A stretch of DNA of 64,000 nt from Paragordius varius (Eukaryota; Nematomorpha). Made by a program: the position numbers and the translations under genes. The notes beneath the pieces were generated by a model that ran no database searches, had not been told where the DNA came from, and saw only the letters and a program-made list of their open reading frames with translations. Positions 38,001 to 48,200 of this stretch are shown one piece after another (position 1 is the first letter of the stretch; each line of letters opens with the position of its first letter). The stretch covers positions 8,432,001 to 8,496,000 of the forward strand of contig OZ176056.1 in the NCBI GenBank assembly GCA_964247055.1, read 5' to 3'.

Positions 38001-40543
38001 TATGGCATAATTAATTATTTTTTTTCAGTTTTCTTTTAATTTAAAACAAAATTTTATTTTTTAAAAATTATATATTAAAATATAGGTAATTATTAATCTT
38101 AAAAAACATGTTATTTATTTGAGGGTGAATTTGACTTGTTTAAGGGTGTGAATTTGAATTGTTCAAGGGTTTGAATTTGAATTGTTCAAGGGGGTGAATT
38201 TGAATTGTTCAAGGGGGTGAATTTGAATTGTTTAAGGGTGCGTATGAATTTGAATTGTTTAAGGGTGAATTTAAATTGTTCAAGGGTGCGTGTGAATTTG
38301 AATTGTTCAAGGGGGTGAATTTGAATTGTTCGAGGAATTTGAATTGTTCAAGGGTGAATTTGAATTGTTTAAGGGTGAATTTGAACTGTAAATGGTGTAT
38401 ATAATTTTGATTTTTATAATTGTTTTTCTTTAAAACAAAAAGCAAGTAGTAATGAAATAGTCAGGTGCGCCCATGAGTTTATAATCGATTGTCGAGAGCT
38501 GTATGAAACGTGTGGAGTTGATTCAATCGATATTGCTAAGCGACTCCAAGATTATGGATTTCATGCCCCGACTGTTTCGTTTCCCATCTCAAGGTGTTTA
38601 ATGATTGAACCGACAGAATCTGAAACAAAAGGACAAATCGATAATTTTATACGTGCCATGTTATGTATGTGAGCTTTTAAGAGTTACTCCAAAAAATTTT
38701 ATTGAGAGTCTGTTCTGATTTTGGGCTTTTTGATAAAATGAATTTTAGGGGCATTAATTACCCCGATACAAGAGGGAGAAAAATATTTTGTATGACTGCG
38801 CATTTTAAAGAAACATTTTTTTTTCAAAAACGAATTTTATCTTGTAACTTTTTCTTTAACTGTAATATATCTGTCTGAGATTTTCTTATCTAATTAGAAT
38901 TTTATAAATAATTGTATTTATTGCGAAATACAGTAGAGTTCCCTATAATCACCGTGTGAAAATATATATGGTTTTAATCCGCCCTTATTGGGATAAATTA
39001 GAAAATAGTTAACTTAAACCTTATTAAAATAAGAAAAAAGCATATTGCTATTTTCAACATTAGAGTTTATTAATGGGCCAAAGATATTATAAAAAAGTTT
39101 GCTTGTGTTATAAAATTGATAACTTAAAAAATATAGATTTTAGTTTAATTGCTGTCGCATTATAATATCATATTATTACAAATCCTATTATACGGAACTT
39201 TAGGCGATTGAATCCTACTCAGACCTGTATATCATGCATATTTATTATATAAAAATCTTTAAGCATTTATATTTAAAAAAATAAAATTTTTATTCATAGC
39301 TATAGCAAAAGAAATCGAAGATATTCGTAATGGAACATACACTAGGGAAAATAATCCTTTAAAGGTTAATTATTAATTTGAATCCTTTTATATTAAACAA
39401 ATGCTCAAATTTTTTCAGATCTAATTTTAAGTTCTTATATGTATAATTTTTAGAATGCTCCTCATTCACAAACTCTGATTTCAAAGAGTGATGATTGGAA
39501 ATTTCCATATAGCAGACGCCTAGCCTTTTTTCCTATGGTAAAAAAAAGTTTTTTATTTTACCGAACATAACACATACCATTTTTATTACTCTTTACAGTA
39601 ATATGTGAGATTAAAAAACTGTTATACTTTTTTAAACTTTATTTTTTCGATATATATATGTAACTTATTGTATTTTGTTTTGCAAATTAAGTTATAGAAA
39701 TGTAAATGGGTAACAAATCAATGTATATTACAATTGTAATTAAATAATTTTTGAAGGAAAAAATAAGGTTTTATAAAAAAGTATGGTTGTTCTTTTGAAA
39801 CAAAATATATGTCTTTATATTTTTACTGTATTTTATAGTTACAGCAAATATTGAAATTATACACATACAAAAGGTGAAAATATAAAGCAAATATTTTTTT
39901 TCAAACAGACAACCATATGTTAATCTTGATTTTTTTTAATAACTAACTCATAGTTTTAATCCATAATGTCTAGTATAGGAATGTAAAATTTGCAGTCAAT
40001 TATGTATTTTACGATTGTAATTAAATGTATTTTTATAGGATAAATATTGAGGTTTTCTTTTGAAAAACAATTTTTTCCTCATATTTTTACATTTTGTTAG
40101 TATAATTTCAATTTATACTGTGCCTATATTTTATATATTAGGAATCAAAATTCAAATTCACCCTTAAACAATTCAAATTCACCCATAACTAAAATATATG
40201 TTTTTTAAGATTAAAAATTACCAATATTTTTATATATTTTTAAAAAATAGAAATTTTGTATTAAATTAAAATAATACTGAAAAAATAATAAACTATGCCA
40301 TAAAGATGTATTTCATACTTATAATGAGTTATATTAGTTCGTAAACACATAATTCATTTTTAGGGTGAATTTGAATTGTTCAAGGGTGAATTTGAATTGT
40401 TCAAGGGTGAATTTGAATTGTTCAAGGGTAAATTTGAACTGTAAATGGTATATTAGGAATCAAAATTCAAGTATTGGCCTCCGGTTGGTCGCGTGGACGA
40501 AATATTTGGTGACAAAAATCCGATTTGTTCGGCAAAACATTAA
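22394..40543 (+). CDS. GLDC: Glycine dehydrogenase (decarboxylating), P-protein of the glycine cleavage system; first exon not found
   Basis: PLP enzyme that decarboxylates glycine and passes aminomethyl to H-protein lipoamide in mitochondria. Exons: 22394-22451, 22486-22730, 23738-23902, 24738-24815, 25232-25400, 26180-26370, 27227-27323, 28780-28885, 29436-29602, 29996-30189, 31097-31181, 31274-31315, 32102-32244, 33415-33502, 33931-34056, 34393-34472, 35011-35080, 35432-35544, 36292-36662, 38461-38664, 39300-39364, 39454-39537, 40457-40543 (TAA). They join in phase to about 1009 codons; human is 1020 residues. Landmarks: [13 protein letters not shown] at the N side, [87 protein letters not shown] with the PLP lysine and [37 protein letters not shown] replaces the usual SAHGTNPASA, and exon 36292-36662 is divergent with about 30 extra residues. 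The second intron is only 34 nt. The presequence exon lies upstream. Confidence 0.95.
23191..23490. mobile_element. hAT non-autonomous relic 2 with 8-bp target duplication
   Basis: CAGGGGTGTCC at the left and GAACACCCTTG at the right are imperfect inverted ends. The flanks CCTTAGAC (23183-23190) and GCTTAGAC (23491-23498) differ at one base, the 8-bp duplication expected for hAT. GTGGGCCGC, GCGGCCCGCCG and TTCGGCCCG make it a GC island in GLDC intron 22731-23737. Confidence 0.75.
24218..24383. mobile_element. Family C MITE, copy C3 (long form)
   Basis: AGTATGCATTAAAATGGTTG, CACACTATAGTAGGAGGGCA and AGAGTGTATGG mirror CCATACACTACTG and TGTTGCAAATTTCCCTAG. In GLDC intron 23903-24737. Confidence 0.7.
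25798..26148 (-). mobile_element. Family A element, copy A2 (right terminus lost)
   Basis: ATATACCATTTACAG start. The core is in orientation 2 (TGTTTTCGAACTAATATAAC first). The right arm of about 5 units stops without the GTAAATGGTATAT end. It ends 31 bp before GLDC exon 26180. Confidence 0.8.
27350..28165 (+). repeat. Tandem array in GLDC intron
   Basis: About seven imperfect units, each with TTCGGTAATTAATCTGAATT or a close variant, then AAAGGGTTTTTTTGCAAA, ACCATAAAGCGTTAAAAATA and ATATTAAACAAAAATTACAA. The first unit begins about 25 bp after the donor of exon 27227-27323. Confidence 0.8.
28401..28420 (+). repeat. Homopolymer run of 20 G after a T run
   Basis: Twenty consecutive G bases follow a run of T in GLDC intron 27324-28779. 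It is the longest G run in the window and could be a G-quadruplex former or an assembly artefact. Confidence 0.7.
28925..29166. mobile_element. Family A element, copy A3 (decayed)
   Basis: The left arm keeps AAATCACCCTTGAA units; the right arm keeps GAGGGTGAATTTGAAAG and GTAAATGGTATAC. It starts 39 bp after GLDC exon 28780-28885. Confidence 0.65.
30252..30528. mobile_element. Family B MITE, copy B4
   Basis: Decayed left end (ACTGTAAAACTTTAAATTAT) and a clear right arm (TTTACGTTTCGTCCATAGTA, AACTG). In GLDC intron 30190-31096, followed by a (TA)n tract and A4. Confidence 0.65.
30728..30990 (-). mobile_element. Family A element, copy A4
   Basis: CATTTACAATTCGAATTTAC on the left, GAATTGTAAATGGGTTATAT on the right, orientation 2 core. 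Only about two repeat units per arm. It is inserted at the end of a (TA)n tract, 106 bp before GLDC exon 31097. Confidence 0.8.
32262..32420 (+). repeat. Direct duplication of about 70-85 bp
   Basis: TTTATTTTTATTTGCATTGT and TTGTTTGAGGTTTACGTTAA occur twice, about 80 bp apart, just after the donor of GLDC exon 32102-32244. Confidence 0.8.
32463..32758. mobile_element. Family B MITE, copy B5
   Basis: CAGTAAAAATTGAAATTATA to AATTTCAATTTTTACTG, with AAGTATGGTTGTCTT in the right arm. In GLDC intron 32245-33414. Confidence 0.8.
32920..33221. mobile_element. Family B MITE, copy B6, TA-flanked
   Basis: CAGTAAAAATTGAAATTATA to TTTCAGTTTTTACTG with TA at 32918-32919 and 33222-33223. Second copy in the same intron as B5, in tandem. 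Confidence 0.85.
34474..34692 (+). mobile_element. Family A element, copy A5, 1 bp after a splice donor
   Basis: The left end TATATATGTGCCATTTACAA begins almost immediately after GLDC exon 34393-34472, so the donor GTTATATA overlaps or abuts the element end. The right end is GAACTGTAAATGGTATAT. Arms have about two units each and the core is shortened. Confidence 0.8.
36090..36205. mobile_element. Family C-related MITE, copy C4
   Basis: CAGTAGCGTGGG at the left and ACCCATACACTACTG at the right, preceded by TA. In GLDC intron 35545-36291, 86 bp before exon 36292. Confidence 0.65.
36743..37026. mobile_element. Family B MITE, copy B7
   Basis: TGAAATTATACGTGAGGAC to GTATAATTTCAATTTTTACTG-type right end. 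In GLDC intron 36663-38460. Confidence 0.75.
37571..37842. mobile_element. Family B MITE, copy B8, with a broken copy beside it
   Basis: ATTATACGGAAACGTGAAAA to CCGTATAGTTTCAGTTTTACTG-type end. A fragment of another left arm (AATTGAAATATAGGACAACA) lies at about 37458-37490. Confidence 0.75.
37871..38400 (-). mobile_element. Family A element, copy A6, right arm of about 12 units
   Basis: Orientation 2 core. The left arm has about three units, while the right arm has about twelve, mixed 21-bp and longer (GGGGGT or GGGTGCGT) forms. It ends GAACTGTAAATGGTGTAT 60 bp before GLDC exon 38461. The arm reads open on the minus strand, which is a by-product of the 7-codon period. Confidence 0.85.
39596..39828. 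mobile_element. Family B MITE, copy B9
   Basis: CAGTAATATGTGAG to TTTTTACTG with TA on the right, internally shortened. Directly followed by B10. Confidence 0.7.
39842..40120. mobile_element. Family B MITE, copy B10
   Basis: CAGCAAATATTGAAATTATA to TATAATTTCAATTTATACTG. Part of a B9-B10-A7 chain that fills the last GLDC intron. Confidence 0.75.
40134..40470 (+). mobile_element. Family A element A7 with 22-bp direct repeats, abutting the last GLDC exon
   Basis: The same 22 bases, beginning TATATTAGGAATC, occur at 40134-40155 and 40449-40470. The right copy holds the acceptor TATTAG and the first 14 coding bases of the last GLDC exon (40457). The element body between them is orientation 1, with the left terminal ACCATTTACA missing and the right terminus GAACTGTAAATGGTAT present. 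Confidence 0.85.
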
Positions 40544-40580
40544 ACCAACGTCTTTCATTTTATATATTTACCTTCAAACG

Positions 40581-40823
40581 TTAAAATTATACGGACAAAT
40601 CGTAAAAATATAATGACAAATATTTTTATATACCATAATTTTTTTAATCTTGATATTTTAAATAATATAATTCATTGGTTTAATAAAATATTACAGTATA
40701 TTAGTAACTAACACAATTGATTACATATTTTACGATTGTTATTAACTTTAATACGCTAAATTTTGAAAAAAATATTTGTCTTTATAATTTTACGTTTTGT
40801 CCGTATAATTTCAAATTTTACTG
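40581..40823. mobile_element. Family B MITE, copy B11
   Basis: TTAAAATTATACGGACAAAT to GTCCGTATAATTTC...TTTTACTG. About 40 bp after the GLDC stop, so probably in the 3' UTR. Confidence 0.75.
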
Positions 40824-41050
40824 TATCTGTTTATATTAACAATTTTAATCTAACCAGATTTTTATTAAGCATTCATGATGGATGCTTTTTAAATATCCGA
40901 TCAATGCAAAATCCACTCAACATTTTAAAAATATCGAAATTTTTTTCCTAAAACATATACTCAATGCACCACCGATAATATATTACTAACAATATTTATA
41001 TTTACACACACTATTTATAAAAATTATAATTCCAAAATTTAAAATAAATA

Positions 41051-41337
41051 CAGTAAAAATTGAAATTATACGAATCAAATGTAAAAGTATAAAGAGTATT
41101 ATTTTTTTCTGAAAATCAACCTACTTTTTAAATCTAATATCAATATAACTCATTCTTTTAAATGGCAAAGAGTGAAATAGAAATTTATAATACTAACACA
41201 ATCAATTCTATATTTACAATTATAACTAAGTAGCTTATATGAGAAACATTACCCTTTTAAAAAGTATGGTTGTCTTTTAGAAAAAAATATTTGTGTTTTA
41301 TTTTTGCGTTTTGTCCGTATAATTTCAATTTTTACTG
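41051..41337. mobile_element. Family B MITE, copy B12, best preserved
   Basis: CAGTAAAAATTGAAATTATA to TATAATTTCAATTTTTACTG, 287 bp, flanked by TA at 41049-41050 and 41338-41339. Arms pair over roughly 80 bp. This copy is the best reference for the family. Confidence 0.88.
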
Positions 41338-42296
41338 TATATTTATGAATTTGCTAGTATTTATAATAATATTTTTAGGTAATAATAATATGCTTTTGTA
41401 TATGAAAAAACATGATGAAATATCCAAATATTTATTTTAGGTGTTTTGCAAAATAATTGTAAGAAGTTTACTGATAATTTTTAACATTAGCCAAATCAAA
41501 TTCTAGCAAACTATACTTCTACTGTGAAGTCTAATTTTATTACGAAATTAATTAACGAAATGGAAATTCAACAAAATTTTTTTTCAACACTACCAAAACT
41601 ATTCCAAAAAGTGTTAAGGCGCTAAATTTTTCCTTTGATATATAATCATATATATATATGATAATCTGTGGGAAAAAATCAGCTAAAATTAATAGCTTAA
41701 CCCAACAAGGAAAGGTACATAAGTAAGATTTCCTCGAATATCTTGTAATCAAATCACACTTTTCAAAGCCTTAAAACTAAACTTGCAAACTGTTTGCCTT
41801 AAAAATTAAAATTTTACATAGAAAAAAACGTAAAAATAAAAGACAAAAATATATTTTATAAATTTAAACCTGGATATTAAATATAACCAACCTTTTCGCA
41901 TATATAATCAAAAAGTTAATTAATTATTATATAACTTATGTAAAAAATATCAAAGTTTAAAAAGTATAGTTTTTTTTTGAAAAATGTGGTTTTTTTTCGT
42001 GTTCGTAAATTAACTTAAACATTCCTCATGAATTCTATTAATTAATCCCTTATAATTAAAAAATACCAATTTTTCAACTTATTTCGTAGAAATCTAAAAT
42101 TTTTGCTTATAATCGACTATTCTTATGTTAAAATACCGATAAATGTATATATATATATATATATTAAATATAAAATTGTATAGTTAAAAATTTACATGTG
42201 AAAATATACATATTACATACTACACATAATTATAAAAAATATAACAGGTGTGTCATAAAAAACAGGATTTCCAACATTCAGGAGGGGTGGGGGAGT

Positions 42297-45200
42297 TTAA
42301 AAAAGACCACATTCCTTTAAATTGTTTTTAATGATAATATCGGTGACAGCATCGAAGACAAATCTAATATTTTCCGTATCTGTGGCACATGTAAAATGAG
42401 CATAAATTTCTTTATCGCTATTGAGTATGACGGCACCTCCTAAGTATTGAAATAATGTTAAAAAGACAAAAATATCCATAATAATTTTGAAAAAATTAAT
42501 AAAAATATACATACGGTTTCTCAATGCTTTCAAAGTTGATATTGATTAACAATTTTGTTAAATAATAATAGAAAATAGGTTAATAACGATAAATAAATAG
42601 ATAAATGATATACAATTTAATTGTAAAAGTTAAAAACAAAACAAAAAAGTCAAAAGACCAACTTAAAGTGTTCAAGGACCAACTTAAAGTGTTCAAGGGC
42701 CAACTTGAATTGTTCAAGGACCAACTTGAAATGTTCAAGGACCAACTTAAAATGTTCAAGGACCAACTTGAATTGTTCAAGGACCAACTTGAAATTTTCA
42801 AGGAAAATAAATATTTAATTTGGAAAAAATAGAAACAACCAGATACTTTAACAAACAACATTTATGTTGTTTCTATAATCTTTATAATTATCAAGCCTTA
42901 AAGGAAGTACCCTTTGTAGGCTATTATAAGCATCAGTCTTGCGCGCATCTTTATTTTTACTTTTAAAATATCCAAATATAATCATTTTCGATAATTCATA
43001 ATTACAATTATGAAATATATAATAATTGATGTGTTACCTTAAACATATCTTTAGCTTTTTTGATTATATATATATAATATATATAACCGAATAATGTTTT
43101 AAATAGTAGTATGATTTCTTTTTTTAAAAAAAATATTTGTCCCTTTTTTATGTTATGTCTGTAAAATTTAATTACTATAAATGTAATAAAAAAACAATGT
43201 AACGTAAAAGTTCCAAAAATATATTTTTAAAGGTTTTTTCAAGTAATATATGTTTTACAAAATTCTCAAAAAAGGTTTCTGCTAATAAGTTAACTAAAAA
43301 TGATTTCTGCAAACACCAGGGGGAAATAGCAGTAAGTAAGATTTTATTTGCCAATATTAATAAGTTGATTTTAGAAATACAAATTTTCAATGAAATATAA
43401 ATGTTTAAAAAATTTCATCATACAAAATAATGGTATAAAGTTGTTTTTAGTATGGTAAAAATAAAATTTTTAATTTCTATTAATTTGTACATATCTATGA
43501 TTATTGGAATAATACATGTATAATTATGATCAAGACTAATTATTTTTTCGGTCTAAAATTTAATCCTATAAATTATATAGATTTTGGCAAAAATGTGGTT
43601 TGATTAATTATATAATAGTGGATCTTTATAAAATGTCTTAAAATGAAATTTAAGAAATATACTATTTTTAATTGTGCAAAGTCCAGTGGTTTTGTATAAA
43701 AATTGCAGCATGCTTTTAAAACAGATTAAATTACCAAAACTACGTTATAGAATCATTTGATAAAATGTTCGGATTTTAAAACCTATAACTAATTCTAAAA
43801 CCATAGTATATATATATATATATATATATATACCATTTACAATTCAATTTCACCCTTAAACAATTCAAATTCACCCTTCAACAATTCAAATTCACCCTCG
43901 AACGATTCAAATTCGCCCTCAAATAAAATATATGTTTTTTGAGATCCAAAATTACCTATATTTTATATATTTTTCAAAAATAAAAATTTTGTTTTAAATT
44001 AAAATAATACTGAAAAAGTAATAAACTGTACCATAAGCATATATTTCATATTAATAATGAGTTATATTAGTTCGAAAACACATAAAATATTTTTAGGGTG
44101 AATTTGAATTGTTCGAGGGTGGATTCGAATTGTTCAAGGGTGAATTTGAATTGTTCAAGGGTGTATTTGAACTGTAAATGGTATATATATAATTTTTTTG
44201 GTGATGGAAAATTTATTTTAAATATCAAATTACCATTTTGATTGTGGTCTCCGACATGAAAATTATTTACATTTCCATTGTTTTGAGCCTTACAAGTTCG
44301 TTTATTGAGAGATTCAAATTTGTGTTGAATATAGGCACCGGCTTCCTCGTATGTATTTGGACCTAGGTAGGAACCACAGAAAAATTTTCTAAAAATTTAA
44401 GACTAACTAATTAATGTTTGTTGTTTTATAAAGACAATTATTATATCTATCTATATTTTCTATACCACATATTTTTAGTCCTACCATAACTATTTATATA
44501 GTTATTAGAGAATTCATACATTTGAAAGAAATTATAAAGTTAAAAATTGTAAAGACTAATATTTGTTTTATAAAGACAACTAAAACTTTTAAACCATATT
44601 ATTTTCATATAACTAACGGGATAAAAATTAATACAATTATTCATAATTTAAAATTATAAAATTAAAGTTTAAGAAATTGTTTTTTAATCGTTACGTTTTG
44701 TCCGTATAATCAAATTATACGTTCATGTATTTTATTTATATTTCTGTCCATAAAAATTATTTGGCCATCGTTATCAATGGTGTTTTTTTAACTTACATAC
44801 AGTAGCGCATAGTAAAAAAGAACAAATGGTTAATATTTGACAACTTTTTCCTGTCTTTTAACATTTATTCAGTTTATTTATTATGGACAAGCTTTGTTTT
44901 ATACTATACACTATTGTGTGTGGTACGATTAATTAAAAATTGTGCAAAAATTATTATTTCTTATAAATAATTTGGATTAGTGGAAATATATCATATGGCT
45001 ATAATAAATTTATGATTTATCATACTTTTTTTTGGATATTTATACTTTTTTTTAGTAGTTTTACATGGAAAAAATTTATTTTAAACTTACCAGTGTACTC
45101 GGGGAAGCATTGATTTAAGGGTGATTTTTGAATTTTTTCTTGAAATAGATCCTTTTTATTTAGGAACAAAATAATGGATGTATCCATAAACCATTTATTG

Positions 45201-48200
45201 TTGCAAATCGAATCAAACAATTTCAAACTTTCTATCATCCGATTCTAAAAGCACATATGTATTGTTATTCTTATATAATTTAAATACCGTAAAAAACTTT
45301 AAAAATTGAAATTCAAACGGACAAAATGTAAAAATATAAAGACAATTATTCTTATCTCTACATCTTAATTATTTTTGTTTTTAAATGGAAATTATAAAAT
45401 AGAGACGTCAATATTAATAACACAATCGATTATTATAACGAAATGGTTTAATATGATAAATTAAGGTATGAAAAAGTATGGTTGGTTGTCTTTTGAAAAA
45501 AAATATTTTTACTTTTTGTCCGTATAATTTAATTTTTACCATATATATATTATAATACTCGTAAGATATTAAAAAATTTAGAACTTTTACATATGTAATA
45601 ATATTCGTGAAATAATTTGAAACTATATAACCAATGGAAAAACTTATAAGATTAACAAACCTTTACTATAAGCTTAGATATTTTGTTATTCTAGATAAAT
45701 TAAAAATTTACGGGGAAAACATATAAAATACAGTTTTTTTAGGATTTAACCCTCGTTCACCTACTGTAGTGTAATCTAAATCTACTTTTTACTTAAAGCA
45801 AAAAAAAAGTAATTTTTTTTATGAAAAAAACACATTTTTTTAACATTTTAATGCTTTATTAAGTATCTATCAATTTGGGTTCCTAAGAAAGAGGGATGGA
45901 AATAATTGGTAATAACACACACACTTAAAAATGCTCCACAATTTCAATCATATTTATTATATAAAAAAAGTTTTTAGTGTTTAACTTTGCCTATATAATT
46001 CAAATAACGGGCAAAAAAATATGTTATAAATAAAGATATATACCATTTACAACTCAAATTCACCCTTAAACAACTCAAATTCGCCCTCGAACAATTCAAA
46101 TTCACCCTTGAACAATTCAAATTCGCCCTCGAACAATTCAAATTCGCCCTCGAACAATACAAATTCACAAGATTAAAAATTACCTATATTTTATATATTT
46201 TTAAAATATAAAAAATTTTGTTTAGGATGAATTTGAATTGTAAATGGTATATATATATCAAGTATCTGTGGTTTGTAACCGTTTCATCATCCTCAGCTAG
46301 CTTTAAGTCATAACCGCTAAGTGAAACACAAAATATTATAGCGGTAACACCCTCAAAACAATGAATCCATTTTTTGCGTTCAGATCGTTGGCCCCCCACA
46401 TCAAACATTCTAAATAAATTAAATTGCAATTTCAAATTTTATTTTTTATTTAGTTTTGGATTCAAAAACAGTAAAAAAACCTAAAAATTGAAACAAAAAC
46501 AAAATTTTTTACACAGTAATTTATATATAGACAAAAAGTGATCATTAATAATCGAAGTAAAAATATTTTGAAAATTGATTGAGAACAATAAAAATCTAAA
46601 AGACATATTTTTGGCGTCTAATAAAGACATGACATCAATACTTTTTAACTTTGTTGTGTCAACGATTTAATTATACATAAATTTTAAAACATATATATAA
46701 ATGAGGATATCTATATTCTCTATTTTTCAAACGCCAAGGAATATTAAAAATATATGGTTTCTTTTCAATTTTCATTGTAGAATCTATGTATAAATATACT
46801 TGAAATGCAAATTTTTAAAGGTGAATTGAGTTTCTACAATACCAGTAGTTTTTACACGTGTACGTAATACATCTTGAACTGTCGGAATGTATGTGGGACT
46901 AAAAATGCGGTCTAACGAATCCAAATAGCTAAAATTATTTATTGTTAAATTTTTAAATTGTTGTTTTTGAGGGAAAACAACAAAAATATTTTATGATTAT
47001 TTTATAAAAAAATATTATTATTTTATACATTTGAAAATCTTTTATATGGAAGCATTTCGCTTATAATTTAAGTATATACCATTTACTACATTTCAAATTC
47101 ACCCTTGAACAATTCATATTCACCCTCAAATAAATAGATTGTGTTTTTCTAGATTAAAAATTACCTATATTTTCATATATTATTTCAAAATAAAATTTTT
47201 GTTTTAAATTAAAATAATACTATTGAAAAATTAATAAACTAAGCCATAAAGATATATTTCATATTAATAATGATAAGATATATTAGCCCGAAAACATATT
47301 ACTTATTTTTAGGGTAAATTTGAATTGTTCAAGGGTGAATATGAATTGTAAATAATGGTATGACTTTTTAGCCCTTAGATTTCTTATTTTCATTTGCAGA
47401 TTTTTATATGATTGTATATAGAATTAAATACCCTGTGAGAATAATTTCACACAATTTATGAATCATTTTAATATAAGGACGCAAAAAAAAGATAAAAAGA
47501 TAAAAAGATAGCTATAGAAATAGAAAGTTGCCTTACTATTGGGCCGAATCATTGAGTTGGTATTCACGTGAACGTAGGAAACACATTTGAATGCCAGGAT
47601 CTTTCCACAAACGTTTCATGACATCTATGAGTTCCCGCCTAATTCCTGTCGAATAATTCAAATCATCGGAATTATGTAGATTTTCACCATCCGTTGCGGT
47701 TTTATCATTGTGATGATGATCAATCGTGCCAGCAAGAATGAATAATTGTTTAGCATCCTCCTGTAAGGAATATATACCATTTACAATTTAAATTCACCCT
47801 TAAACAATTCAAATTCACCCCCTTGAACAATTCAAATTAACCCTTAAACAATTCAAATTCACCCTTGAGAACATTTCAAATTCACCCTCGAACAATTCAA
47901 ATTCACCCCCTTGAACAATTTAAATTCACCCTCGAACAATTCAAATTCACCTTTAAACAATTCAAATTCACCCTCGAACAATTCAAATTCACCTTCGAAC
48001 AATTCAAATTCACCCTTGAACAATTCAAATTCACCCTCAAATAAATTATGTGTTTTTTAAGATTAAATATTACCTATATTTTTTTTATATTTTTTAAAAA
48101 AGAAATTTTGTATGTAATCAAAAAAATACTGAAAAAATAATAAACTTTGCCATAAAAATATAATTAATTTTGATGATGAGTTACATTAGACCGAAATTTC

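Larger units (their letters stand above)
40544..42296. other. Convergent 3' region between GLDC and G-alpha
   Basis: Both genes end toward this stretch, so it holds their 3' UTRs. It contains two family B MITEs (B11, B12) and no supportable gene. No family A copy is present. Confidence 0.6.
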
